Origin: Sinohyriopsis cumingii
Taxonomy: Eukaryota > Mollusca > Bivalvia > Unionida > Unionidae
Assembly: GCA_028554795.2 (NCBI GenBank)
Contig: CM068831.1
Span: forward strand, 30,867,659 to 30,931,658
Reading direction: 5' to 3'
DNA: 64,000 bases
Positions within the stretch are counted from its first letter, which is position 1. Each line of letters starts with the position of its first letter. A program made the position numbers and the translations under genes. Under the pieces are notes generated by a model. The model saw nothing but the letters and a program-made list of their open reading frames with translations, had not been told where the DNA came from and did not search any database. This document shows positions 44,391 to 57,317 of this stretch, piece by piece.

Positions 44391-45342
44391 TAGCATTCAC
44401 ACTTTGAGCATCACTTTGTATCAGAAATCACCGTCGGACATGAAAAATGCATTTTGGGGCTCGGGCGCATAGGCTTCATTTGATATGACTTTTGAGCTTT
44501 AATAATATAATTAGGCAGGTATATTCAGCATCACATTTGTGATGAGAAACGGGCCCATGCACCCTTAATGGCCTTATGAAAAACTGCAATTTATTTATAA
44601 GTGCAGTTAACCATATCTGCTTTTTTTTTTGTATATTTGTAAGTAATTATCGAGCATTAGCGTTATTATACTACACACTTTTTGTTTCCCATGACCATCG
44701 CTGGTGTATGGAAGACTCAGTGCAGAGGAGGTAACCACTTTTTGCACCTCCATGTTTGAGCTACTGTATTTGCATGAGGATAAAGTAGCATATTTTGGGC
44801 ATAACTTGCTTGATATGTGAAAATAATGTGGATTATCAAGCTCAGCAGCCCTGTTTTAATAAATATTATTCATATTTCAGAACAGACACAAAAACATTGC
44901 ATACATCATAAATAAACCCAATGTAATGAATGGTGTATGCCATCGATGGAACAGTCTTGCAGATATTTCAGGGGAGAAAAATACACATATAAGCACATTG
45001 ACTTACGGTACTTTCTACATCCATGACCCTATGGTAAACTTAGAGCCAGAGAGTCATATATCACACATAATAAAAATGTATCAGTCATATTAGATTGTCT
45101 TAAACATTCTAGGGTCAATTACCAAAGGGGAAAAGTTGAACAAAAAAAAGTCAAGAATGTTATGGACAAAATGGTTGAGTCATTTTTATCATAGGAAGCA
45201 AATATTCTGCTGGGTTTATGCTATATGTATTTTCATTGCATGTTCATGGTTTAACAGTCATGTAAAATGAGCTTGCCTTTTTGATTTCCTCTTACTTTGC
45301 TTTAATTGATTGTATATGAGTCTTACTTAGCACCAAATCCTG
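44391..45342. other. No recognisable gene
   Basis: A slightly GC-richer patch near 44430-44480 contains no frame of note. Confidence 0.4.
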
Positions 45343-45582
45343 GGGGCCCCAAGTGGACGAGTGGTCTAAAGCGCTCTCCCTGACAGATCACTGCCATCTT
45401 ACCTCTGTCTGTGAGGGTTCGAGTCTAGGATTTGGATAACATGGGTATGTGATAAAGCTCGCCAGCAGCTTCTCGTGGGTCGGTGGTTTTTCCCAGGTTC
45501 TTCCTCCACCATTAATACTGGCCTCCGTGCATAGCCTATTATGTGCTGAAATATGGCATTAAACACCACCACAACAACAACA
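45343..45582 (+). mobile_element. tRNA-derived SINE, family A
   Basis: The head has GAGTGGTCTAAAGCGCTC and GGGTTCGAGTCTAGG. The body matches the 40255 copy, and the tail is 'ggcattaaacaccaccacaacaacaa'. Flanks ACCAAATCCTG (45332-45342) and ACCAAAACCTG (45583-45593) agree at nine of eleven positions, consistent with an aged target-site duplication. Confidence 0.88.
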
Positions 45583-45593
45583 ACCAAAACCTG

Positions 45594-47009
45594 ATTTTAT
45601 TGAAGTCAGTGTATGAACAATTCTTTTGATAGCGGCAGTGTAAGTTGTCAAAAGAGTGAATCATTTTTCCTATCTGTATAATGATTGCCCAAGCCAAAAT
45701 CATAGTCTGTCTTTAGAAACTTATGGTAAAGGCACATGCCTTGTCTTTTTTGGATTTTAACAATTGGAAAGACTTTTTTAAATTCATGGGATTGAAACAT
45801 TCTGGTTAGTTCAGAAAGGTTTGTTGGAATCAGCAGTAGTTTTTCCTTTGAAATTGTCATTTATTTTAACTGAGTATTAAAATTGTATTAGTATTGTTTC
45901 TTTCTTTCTGCAGCTCTCAATCTGCATGGTAAAATATTATGAATATTCATGCTGATAGAAGCACCAGCTTGAACCTCATCCAGATGCTCATCCTAATCAA
46001 AGTGCACAAGAGATTGACTTTGATGGATAGACTTAACTTCAGCAAGAGTTAAGCATTGTGGTATGTACCTCCTACTAGAAACCAGGCAGTTGAAATGCTT
46101 CCTGTCTTGAACTGAATTTTTCAATGTTAATATTTGTCCTTTATTTTATCTTACTATTTACTATCATTTTAATTACTCCAACCATCATTAAAGTCAGCTA
46201 TAAGTGAATGTGAGTCTGAAAAGAATTTTGTTGTTATATTGTATGGAGAAGATATTTGTGTCAATTACAGTCAATTTCAGTTGCCATTTATCATTCGATC
46301 TATTTGATGCATCACTCATTAAGCTTTGCAAGGACCCACACAGCATTATATCAATGTTCCAGCATGGACTAATGTTTGTTGATTAAACATTGATCTGTTC
46401 CAATTACCTAGACTGTGGTAATTAATACCCCCTCCACCTTTCTCTTTTATGCTACTACAAGAACCACCAAAACAGTGAAAGGTTAGGAGCTGTTTTTTAT
46501 ATCAGACTGAAGTACTTCTAAAGCACATTATTTGTTTAACTGTTAGATGACTCAATCTTTGTTAAGTTAAGTACACTTTGGATGGCCTGTTCATGCAAAT
46601 AAGTGTTTCCTAAATGGAACAGTTTTATCACTGACAACTAACATAGTATCACATTCACTAATAAAACTTATCAGTCTAGATTTCCTTCTTGGCAGTCAAA
46701 GAGAATTGTAAATGAAGTTTGGTAATGTCCTAACACTATAATAGTAAAAAGCACAAGAATCATCCTTAGTTTTACACAATTTTAAATGCATTCAGTCATA
46801 ACTTAAAATACAGAAAATTCAAGGGTTTATATCACAAAGTAGTTACTTTTCTAAAGTAGTAATAACATTATTCATTTTTCACATGATATATGGGTGATAT
46901 GTATATAACTTTTGACAGAAACTATTTTTAAGAACTGATCTAGGTTGTAAGAGATAGTTTCATAAATTGGATCTGGCCAGATTTCTTGACTCAAGTCTTT
47001 GTTGTGATT
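45594..47009. other. No recognisable gene
   Basis: AT-rich. The frame at 46204-46386 (+) has no known motif. Confidence 0.45.
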
Positions 47010-47300
47010 GTTTTCAGCTATTGTTTAGTAATTAAGATAAGTATACATTTGTGAATTGTGTGTTTCAGGGTCATTTTGTTCTTAAAATTGATGTGAGCAT
47101 GTACACCTATAGTTACTTGAGCGTGTCAGCTGTCTAGACAATGCATTACCAGTAGTTGGCTAGGAAGCAGCCATCCATAGCAGTAGACATGTTGAGTTCA
47201 AGGCAAGTAGAATATCTCAAAAACAGTATGGACAGCAATTATTTTGAATTGCATCAAGCTGTTTAGTACACCATGTTTTAAAAATTATCACATAGGGAAT
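47010..47300 (+). repeat. Dispersed repeat E, copy 2
   Basis: Partner of 44100-44390, 2.9 kb away in the same orientation. Confidence 0.75.
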
Positions 47301-48856
47301 TGGGTTGTATTTGCACATCAGATTTATTCGCCCCTCATTTGTGCTGAAGGTAATATTGTTTTAGGGAGCCTGTCAATTAGAACATCATTTGCCTTTTCCA
47401 TCATGTTGAGAAAGAAACCCAGATGTAATTAGTCTTGTTCCCTGCTTCGTATGCTCTTGCATTTACACTCTGCTATACAAAGTCAGGTGGACACCAAATC
47501 CATATTGTCGTGATCAAAACAAAATGGTCGCATATGGCCAAAGCTCAGTAATGAAGTTTATAAAGTGTACACTAATTAGTCTGAGCAGAAACAAAATGTC
47601 GAATATATTACACAGCAAGAGTTTGCCCTTGCTTCCCTTCTATTTCCATAGAATTTAGGACAACAATCTCTGACATAGAAGAATATAATGAAATGTCTAG
47701 GTCATACAAGGCTGAAAGAATCACATTTTTGGCAAGTAATTAAGTTTTATACCTCAGTCAGCATATACATTGTTTTTCAAATCAAGACATATGCAGCTCA
47801 AATATCAGTTTGTCTGAAGTATGGATTTTTCTTGTATACATTGAAAACCATCTAAGTATCTAAAATTGACCACAAAAAGAACTGTTAAAAATAAACTATC
47901 TGATTGAAAAAAAATTGTTCCAATAATTTTAGAAAGAAGAGATGTCAATTATTAAATAAAAGAAAATTGATTGTACAGCTAATGTACTGGAGACTTGACA
48001 TAACCTAATGATTGTCATCATACAGTTTGAAATACTCTTTGAATTAGACTGAAGCTAGTGTATGCAAAATTAGAAAGGCAGGTCAACAAAATTAATTGCA
48101 TAGTTAACATACTAAAAGCATGACACATGCCATAGGGTCAGTGAATCATGAAATTACTGGTAAGTCACAGTGACCAGTCTGCTGTACACATTACACATAG
48201 CCTGATCAAACACAAAACGTTGCCAAAATCAGTGATGTGAAATATTGGTCAGAGTAACATATATTTAGTAGGGTCTGTTGTACGTGTTAAAATGCACATA
48301 AAATGTAGAAGGATTCACTGAAGAACTGTGCTTGAGAAACTTGCCTAACTGCGTCACCTGTCAGGTAGAGGTACAGAAAGGCAAGGATTACATCATATCC
48401 CCTGCTGATTTTTGTGATAGGATGTTAAAAAGCCCCAACAATTCAGACCTGCTGCTGTTGCTTCTATATTTAAAGTTCCCAATGTTTACATGATTGCAAA
48501 TACCTTAATGTTTAATGACATTATAGTTGCATATGATAACAGTATTTTATTATTGTAGTCCAACATTACAAACAGTAATACCAACAACAAGTGTTTCATT
48601 TTTTTATACGTCCAGTTTTGAGTTTGCCAGTTATGAATAAAACATTAGATTACCAAAATATGATATTGTTTTGTGACAAGAATACTACAGAAGCTGTCAC
48701 TAAACATTGCTACAAGAACCACTTAGTCTTGCAATTTAGCTAGGCATCAGGGGTCAAGCTAGACTTGAATTTTTGGAAAAAGTGACTTGTCTTTTGTGGA
48801 CAGAATAAGGAGCAGTGAGAACAGAACAGTATGAAGTGGGAGTAAGGCAAGAAATG

Positions 48857-48858
<2 letters not shown>
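47301..48858. other. No recognisable gene
   Basis: AT-rich with no motif identified. Confidence 0.45.

Positions 48859-48931
<73 letters not shown>
48859..48931. repeat. (AT)n microsatellite
   Basis: Uninterrupted AT run. Confidence 0.97.
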
Positions 48932-48934
<3 letters not shown>

Positions 48935-50274
48935 TTTTATGTTTGGAGGAAAGATTGTTTGCATTGCATTTTGACCATTTGGCTTCAAAAGAGCACAGCA
49001 GATATTATTCAGTGTAATTAATTTTAACTGACAGGAGTACCTAAATTACAGTATTTTAATTTGCAAATAGGTATAAATACTGAATCAACTGTCAATTAGA
49101 AAAGATATTTGTGGGTGGTCTTAGTTTCTAAAATTTCATGCTCTCAACATTTCTGAAGTAATTTCAGACAACCTCAATAACAATTGTACATGACAGCACA
49201 TGCAAAGGTGACTAAACACCTTAGTATTCATCCATTCGAACCACAGGGGTCACCGATGTTATGGATGAGTAATGTGAACTATACAACTACCTGCTATGCA
49301 GTTGATTTGAAATCATTTGTGAACTTTTGTGTAACATTTTAAAAAGGGAAGTATGAAATTTCTTGCAGATTAACTATTTTTGCTTATTTTTAATTACAGT
49401 GGTGGAAGCAACATACACCTAAAAATTAGAATTAGTTTCTACTAACTTTTTATAATGTTCTCATGCAAAGATATTGCCAAATACATGGTGTAGAGGCCAA
49501 GGGCACAATTACTCCATAGTAAGGGTATGACCGTTTAATAACTTCAAAACACTGTTGATCACAATATTGATGATGAACAGAGTCATTAAAGTGAATATGA
49601 CCACTCATACAACAATCGATAGATGGGATTACAGATATCTGATTTTAATATTTGTCTGTGTCATGCATTGGTTCATTATCCTTAGATGCATTCTCCAAAT
49701 TTTCACAATAAAGTAGTCTAAGAAACAACTTTGACCTTATAGCACTTTATGAATTACACAACAATGCATTATCCCATACATTTCTCATTTAAAAAAAAAC
49801 AATTGGCTGAAACTTCTATTGCATAACATTTATACTTTGCTTTCTATGAACTGTATACCCAATGAATAATGAAAATAGACAGTCTAGTGAAGAGTTCTTA
49901 GCAGTGTCCATCATTACTATTCCTTGACAGGTTCATTTATGGTTTCAGATTTTATGAAAAGAGTAATGCAGGTAGTGCAGTTAAAATCATCAATAAAAAT
50001 ATTTTAAAAGTGTTTCACTGAGTACATTCTTAATGTAAAAATAATGTTATTTTTATATTGCTATTTCGAGTTTGAAACAAGCTGGTATATTTTCATCATC
50101 AGATGATAAATTGTGGAAATTGAGCAGTGATAGCAAATAACTTGCAGGGGGATAGGGTTAATGGTCAGTGCAAAGGGCATAGCGTAAAATCCATTTGGTC
50201 ATAGGGTACTGTCTGACTGATCTAAATACTGACCTTGATAAAGTTATGGATGCTATTCTATGTCAGATCCTTCA
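48932..50274. other. No recognisable gene
   Basis: AT-rich with no motif identified. Confidence 0.45.
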
Positions 50275-50390
50275 TTTTTTTATGTAGCTTTTTTTTCTTT
50301 TAAGGATGGTCAGGAGCCCATGGAAGATGACCCACATTCTCAAAGACCTTTATATGCTATTGCTGAGTGGAAGGTGGCTGTTGAGAAGGT
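50275..50390 (+). pseudogene. Possible mariner transposase fragment
   Basis: FKDGQEPMEDDPHSQRPL, encoded near 50300-50354, resembles the linker between the two helix-turn-helix motifs of mariner transposases (typically F-K-x-G-R-x-x-x-x-D-D-P-R-S-G-R-P). Nothing of the DD34D catalytic core was found nearby. The similarity is short and could be chance. Confidence 0.35.
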
Positions 50391-51406
50391 GGCAGTCAGT
50401 GAATATTTTTTCAGTACCCAGTGGAAATGTAAGAATCATTTTGTGCTCAGAAGAAAAGGTTTGTGCAAAATGGGTCCCATGTTTGCTGATGGCAGATCAT
50501 AAACAGGGTTAAAAAATGACAAGTAAACAATAAGTAAGGAACTTAAGTCACACATGGCAGACAATTTTGAGTAACTGTGACCTGACGAAAGCACTCATGA
50601 CAAAATAGAGAGATGACAAAGGAGTGCAAAACAAAAGAGTGCTGACAAAAAAGCTTTAAAAATAGTATATTTTAAAAAACATTTACAAAGTTGTCGAAGT
50701 AATTTTTGTGTCTAATTTAATTTCCATTATGTGAACAATGTCACAAATATTAGACTGGAAAAAAATTATGATGATTTTATTTTTGTTTATAATCTAATTG
50801 ACAAAATATGAAGAATGTCACAAGTGTTAGATCCCAAAACACTTAAAAATGATGGTTTGTGGATTAGGGTACAGCAGTTGTCTCTCTTTCCTTTAGTGTT
50901 CAGTTTTGAGTCATGATGCACAGTTACCGCTGGTAAATGGCTGGCAGTTTCCTATGATATGCTGTTTGTTACAAGCTTGTTTTATCTGATTTGGTTTCTG
51001 GATTCCTTCTGCTGCTCATCCCTGTATTGCCAAGATGACTTTATGGCGCTATGTTTATTGCTGCATCAGGTGCATCATTGTGTTTAGATGATGACAGGAA
51101 ATCATCAGTCAGTATCTGCATTCTTCCATAACAGCCATCTTTATTGCAGCATCTCCTGGATGTACTCCAACCAGCATTTTTTGTCCTTACAGTATCAGCA
51201 ACCATTGATGAACAAAATAGTCATGCCATTGTTTGAATTGATCTTCTCCATGTTTAAATTGTTTTCAAATAGCAACAATCTTTCAAGTTAATTAACCTAT
51301 ACATTTCATGATCCACTGATTTCTAATAAAGTAACTATAGGTTTCAAATAAGATGCAACATCTTTTGTCCTCATCTCCTTTAAAATGTTTATAGTATCTA
51401 AGCAGC
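50391..51406. other. No recognisable gene
   Basis: AT-rich with no motif identified. Confidence 0.45.
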
Positions 51407-51714
51407 GACTGTGCCAGTGGTCTAGTGGTTAGAGCATCTGTCTTTGATGTGGGAGGTTGCAGGTTCGAACCCTAGCCAAGTTATACCAAAAACTTATAAA
51501 AATGGTACTAACAGCTGCCTCAGTAGGCACTCTGCATTAAGAGGTTAGTATTAAGACTGGTCGGCCTGGTGTCAGGATAGTGTGACATTATGTTACATGT
51601 CAGTGGCATGATGCCCCAGTGCTAAACATCACTATAAACTGCCACACTGCAGACATCGTAGCAATTTGACTGAAATTTTTTGAAAGCTACATTAAAAATC
51701 CAAATATCACACAC
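51407..51714 (+). mobile_element. tRNA-derived SINE, family B, full length, 308 bp
   Basis: A perfect 11-bp target-site duplication (ATCTAAGCAGC at 51396-51406 and 51715-51725) fixes both ends. The tRNA-like head has the A box GTGGTCTAGTGGTTAGAGC and the B box GCAGGTTCGAACCC. The body carries 'gcattaagaggtta', 'cctggtgtcaggatag', 'ggcatgatgccccagtgctaaacatcac' and 'aactgccacactgcagac'. The tail is A/T-rich. Confidence 0.93.
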
Positions 51715-51725
51715 ATCTAAGCAGC

Positions 51726-52679
51726 TAATTTATCCTCAGGTTTCATATGAGCTGCGATGTTTTTGTTGATGCTCTTTTGTCGCACTCTTTGGTCATGTGG
51801 TCTTTTGTCAGTGCAACTAGAGTAATATGACTTATGAATAGCTGAATGTATTACGTGAAGATCAAAATGAAATTGATGAGGGGTCAGATTTTGGGTCATG
51901 CCAGTTAGTCACCTTGTGTTGATTGGGGTTAGGGAAGTGAGAGTTGTCAATCATTTCCCATTTTCATGACAGAAATAAGTGCCAGTGTTTCAGAACAGAC
52001 TATTTGGTAACTAGGCAACTTATTTGTGTCACATGTCTATCACATAGTATACATTGATAAGTGGCTCCATGATGTAGATGCCTTGACTATCATAACTATT
52101 GTTTAGAAGGTGTAAAATGACATTAAATACTCGTGCATTTTCATACTAGAGTGCATCACTTGCAGTTTTTAGAGGTCACACAGGCTTATCAGGAGTTTTT
52201 AGGGGGCCAGTTAATTTGTATTGAGCTATTTTAATGTTTGTGCTAAATTCTAGTTCTACGTTATCTTTTTTATTAAATAATCCATAGGGATAATGCAGAC
52301 GCTAGTTTTAACATGACAAGTTCTCCTGAAAAATACTTTGCATTATTCATTATCTTGGTTTGATTATGCATTGAATAAGCTTAAACATTTTTATGCATTG
52401 GAAATTACCATCCAGTCTACTGAGACACATTTAATAATAATAATACTATTACAAATAACGTATGAAAATGAAAACATAAAATTTGTGTGATCCCTTCACA
52501 AAGAAAAAATTTCTTTTAAATATTTTCCTTCATTGTGATGGTTGATGGTATAGGCTCCTGTCCTAAAGTACACAATAAATCTAGCAAAGACTTGTTATTC
52601 AACAGAAACAGTAGTAATTGATTGACATAATATTTAGGACCCTGCTCAGAAACTCAGGCAGATTCCAGTAGTACATACC
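51726..52679. other. No recognisable gene
   Basis: AT-rich with no motif identified. Confidence 0.45.
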
Positions 52680-54390
52680 TCCTTAAGTCTATCCAAACTT
52701 TGGTTTTTGCAGCATAACTTTACAAAGAATGACTGGATCAGCATTAAGCAGAATATATCACCTTGTGAGGAGGAAAGGAAATCACCATTGCTTATAAGCT
52801 CAAAGTCAAAACTCAGATTAGTAATTCAGGTTTCCAGAGCTAATCTTAATGCTGGGTTGAAGGACTGTCACTTATCTTCATATGTAGACCTTGTTTAAAT
52901 AGGGGACATTGCTACTGATTTGGAGGTCATGGTTGGATTGTAACTTATTATGCCACTATTTTGGTTTACTCAGCATAAATGCTGCACAGGATTCAAGGGT
53001 AAGCATACAATAAGGCTGACTACCTTCTTGTTGTCTTACATGTAGCAAGCATACTGATTGAGAGAACTAGACACATAAACTCATGCACAATTAGTGAAGT
53101 GAACACTATGTTTTTTTAAACCATGAATTTTATCTACTTTGTCATTGATGTTTATGTTTAAAGAAACCATTTCATTACCAAATTATGGTCCAGCTTGACA
53201 AAATCAGCAGAAGCCATGTTGCAGTCATATTGTCAATCTCTTACACCATCTGTCAGTTCATATTTTGGTGCTTGGCAGCATAACTTTATAAACAATAATA
53301 TATGAGGTCAACTTTTGACTCTATGTATACTTTCTTGGTGAAAAGTAAGGTTGCTTTTGAGTTTGGGGTGCAAAATCAAATCAAAGATACCAGTTTAAAA
53401 CTTTACTGTTTTAGAATTGATTTATGTGGCTTATCTTAATATTGTGACAGTAGGTTACCAAATTACTTTATCGGTAAACCTTCATTGAATAGGAGACATT
53501 ACTAAATTACTATCATATTCTGGTCATACTATCAAAAGTCAAGTTCATGGTTGCATCAACAAGTAATGATATAGTTTTGCAGCATATTGTTACACCAGAA
53601 TGAGGGATACAAATGAAACATCAAAAATACCATTTTGGATTATAAACAAATTTCCCCCACTGCTTGTAGAAATGTCTTAACATTAAATAATGCTTGCATC
53701 ACCTGTCATCCCATTTTTGTTTCTGCACAGTAACTGCCATCATTAGTGGATTTATCCATGTTGCTAGACATTCAAGAAACACTGGCTGAGTTCAGTTGTT
53801 ATATTTGTACATCTTTTAGAAATGTTTAACCCACTGATTGTCAGACCCACTGCAGAGTGACTCATTTAATTATTAAATATCAACAAGATTTAATGTGCAG
53901 CTAGGAATTGATGAAATCTTTGTGGAGTTTTTGTCATTGAATAGAGTTATAGTCCTTGATTGTATCACCCCATCCACATTTGTTTCTGCACAGTAGCTCT
54001 ATAAATAGCTATTTAGATTATAACGAAATGTAGTATGCAGCTTGATATAGATGAAAACTAGGATGAGCTTGACTGTCCTCCTTTTCTTGTACTTTTGTAG
54101 AGTTGTAGCCCCTGATTGTCTGATCCACACACTTTTGTTTCCACACGACTCTCTTAATTATTATTAAATTTCATTCAAATCAGGGTTTCAGCTTGCTATT
54201 GGTTGCACTTTTTCCAAGTCCATTTGTCACTGTTTTGTATCATTTAATGGAGTTTCAGCCCTTGTCTGTCAGACCCACTAACATTATTTTCTGCAAAAAA
54301 AACTTTATTATTATTAGATTTCAGCCACATTTTACAGGCAGGTTGATTGTGATGAGGCTCAAAAATGATAAACTTCTGAAAAATCTCTAG
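52680..54390 (+). repeat. Tandem array 3, unit about 150 bp, strongly diverged
   Basis: A landmark like 'tttctgcacagtaactct-ata' recurs at about 52709, 52970, 53273, 53577, 53722, 53986, 54137 and 54290. Intervals of 145-153 bp or about twice that fit a basic unit near 150 bp. Linked words are 'agagttatagtccttgattgt', 'tcagacccactg', 'gtgcagcttg' and 'aataggggacatt'. Unit sequence differs from arrays 1 and 2. Confidence 0.65.
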
Positions 54391-56032
54391 GGAGTGCAAT
54401 ACAGATTCTGTTTTTTTGCAATTTTAGTTGCCAAAATAAATATACATATATTTGTTTTGAAATTTATCTTTAATGCATAATCTGATGGCAATTTACATAC
54501 ATATGTAATCAACATGCAATCTTTTATCCAAGTTTCTTTTCTCTGAAATATTTTATGAAAGCAATTCCGGATCAGGTCATAGCATAGAACAAGGTATTTA
54601 CAGCTATCAGTATGTACAGATAAATATGTGCAAATTATGCTGACACAATTGACTTGACACTGAAAGTCAGTAGTCAGATGTCATAAACATATGCCATATC
54701 AAAGGCATGCAAAACTTCTTATGCACTGGACTAATTTAATGGATTGAAAAATTGACAGGAATATATGCTTAATTAGGTAGGAACATGAGTCATGTTTAGT
54801 ATTGATACTGTTGATTAGAATGTTAAACTTTATAATATAGAATCAGTTATAAAGTAAGTTAGTGTAGATGCAGTTAAAGAATAAGTTATTTATAACCAGA
54901 TATTACAGAGCAAAATATAATGTACATATTAGTGGGATTATGAGGAACAGCAGTTATAAGTTACATATTATTATTTATGTTTGTGGGACATATATATCAT
55001 ATATATATATTCATATGCCCCTTATCAAGGTTTAAAATTGTCAAAAAATATATTGGCCCCAGTATCTGGGTTAGTTGCACATCCTCATAATATTACATGT
55101 CCTTCCACAAACCCATGTCCCAACCCTGTTATTGCCTGCATCATAATCAAGACACAGCTAGTATAGGATTGCAACCAAAAATCCTTTCTTTGTGTTATGC
55201 ATCCTTTTCCTAGAAGATCATGTATACTTTGTATTCAAACATGTCACAATGAACCCAGGGCAGGGTCGAAGATTCATACACGACTCACAGACAGTCACTT
55301 AATGTGAAACTTGTGTAACATTTTAGTTAATATCCACCTAGTTCTTTAGGAGGAAATATATTAATGGAGAGCAGGAAAAATGGATCAACAGAAAATGGGA
55401 TGGATTTTTACAGACAGCTGAGGCTTCTACCGTTTTCCCAGTCTAAATTTTTGACGATGATTATCGAATGTAAATGATGCTTCTTTCTAAACCCCACAGA
55501 AAACCACCTCCTGACCTGTGATCGTCACTTTTCAACTGCAAGCAGCAGACAGCAGTGAACCACTCACTTGATGCTGCTTGCCACTAACTTTACATAAATT
55601 TAAAAACTCCCCAAAGCAACATTGATCCCGAAATAAACAAATTATTATTTTGTTACTCAGGGTCATGGGAGCTGGAATGGTTTTCTGTTTGAAGTAGGTT
55701 GCAAACCTCTAACTCTTCTAGTTGCTTTGTTTACACCTTTGATAACAAAAAAAATAAAGCAGTAACCAACTAATGCCCAAACAAGTAATGTAATGAGTTC
55801 AGCTAGGAAGTAAATATACCAGATGTCTATAGCCCTTCTAAGTAACCAACTTGCCACACTACCTGTAAGTCTAGGCAAGACTAGTGTGAATCTTTAGGCT
55901 AAGCCAAGCAAATAATCAACTACATTTTTCAAATGCATTGTTTTAAAAAAAATGTCGGTACCAAAAAACATGATTTGCCTTGAGCAGAAGGAATAGAAAG
56001 TTCGTATGAACCTCAACCAACTTTGCTATTCA
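54391..56032. other. No recognisable gene
   Basis: AT-rich. A minus frame at 55663-55878 includes a hydrophobic stretch of about 25 residues (LAELITLLVWALVGYCFIFF), a possible membrane helix, but with no gene context. Confidence 0.4.
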
Positions 56033-56430
56033 CTGTGTAATTATTGGCAATGAAACAATATGCTATAGACTGTGTAATTATTGACACCATATGCTATAGA
56101 CTGTGTAATTATTGACACTGACATTATATGCTATAGACTGTGTAATTATTGACACTATATGCTATAGACTGTGTAATTATTGACACTATATGCTATAGAC
56201 TGTGTAATCATTGACACTGACATTATATGCTATAGACTGTGTAATTATTGACACTATATGCTATAGACTGTGTAATTATTGACACTGACATTATATGCTA
56301 TAGACTGTGTAATTATTGACACTATATGCTATAGACTGTGTAATTATTGACACTATATGCTATAGACTGTGTAATCATTGACACTGACACTATATGCTAT
56401 AGACTGTGTAATTATTGACATTGAAACTAT
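56033..56430 (+). repeat. Minisatellite with 31- and 37-bp units, 12 copies
   Basis: ACTGTGTAATTATTGACAC recurs 12 times, separated by ATATGCTATAG (short units) or with an extra TGACAT (long units). Short and long forms occur in an ordered rather than random series, and a C variant (AATCATTG) recurs in two units, suggesting higher-order duplication. Confidence 0.95.
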
Positions 56431-57045
56431 ATCAGCTATTTTTACACCAATTTCTCTAAACAGTAGTTCAGTTTTCAGACATAGTAACTATAAATTGGGG
56501 ATAGTTTTTTCATTGTTTTTTGCTACAATTGTTATGATAGAAGTTTATCATTTATTTGTGCTTGTATTATTTCAACACTTTTCAATTATATCCTTCCTTG
56601 TAACAGTGAGTTATTTCACTTTAGGTTGAAATCTTGCTTAAATTAAATTCTTTTCAGTTGCCTACTATCCAAAATATAGTTAAATAATTTATTTTCTTTA
56701 AAAAGGTTGTCTTATTGAAAATGATTGCACTTGTGCATTGTTTTATAATGTAACATGCATTATGTTATTTTTATGTGTTTTTATCTTTGTTCAGATTACC
56801 ATGCAAATTTTATCTGCACTTCAGTTTGCTGTCAAAACGAAGGAACAGTTGGTACTTTCCCTCATACCATGCCATTAAAATGAAAAAGTTTCACATTTGT
56901 ACAGGTCATTTAAGTCGTATAGTCTATAACTTGCTTTCCTTCTCCATTGAACCCCATTATGTTCTTCCTTGGGTCGGTTTGTCTACTGATGTCACACTGT
57001 AGCTACTCCATCCATTTATCACATGGTTCAACATCAAGCTTTATG
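56431..57045. other. No recognisable gene
   Basis: Open frames at 56378-56629 and 56775-57002 are hydrophobic and unrecognised. Confidence 0.4.
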
Positions 57046-57305
57046 TTGTTGTTGTTGTTGTTTTTGTAGGGTTTAACACCATTTTTCAGCACAAGATAGG
57101 CTATACATGGCAGCTAGTATAAGTGGTGGAGAAAGAACCTGGGAAAAGCCCATAAAGAACCACCTGACTCAACGAGAAGCTACTGGTAAGCTTTCTCACA
57201 TATCCACATTGGCTGAATCCAAGACTTGAACCCACGCAGGCGGAGGTGAGATGGCAGTGGTCCATAACAGTGAGTGCTTTAAACCACTCGGACACTTGGG
57301 GCCCC
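57046..57305 (-). mobile_element. tRNA-derived SINE, family A, with perfect target-site duplication
   Basis: TCAAGCTTTATG occurs at 57034-57045 and 57306-57317, bounding the element exactly. On the minus strand the head GGGGCCCCAAGTGTCCGAGTGG is followed by a B box within 'gcgtgggttcaagtcttgg'. The body contains 'cttttcccaggttc', and the tail is (AAC)n. Confidence 0.93.
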
Positions 57306-57317
57306 TCAAGCTTTATG

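Noticed and set aside
51407-51480. tRNA gene-like sequence with clear A and B boxes
   Set aside because: It is the head of a SINE: the same head and body occur at 62031-62347, and the whole unit is bounded by a target-site duplication. The acceptor stem does not pair as in a functional tRNA.
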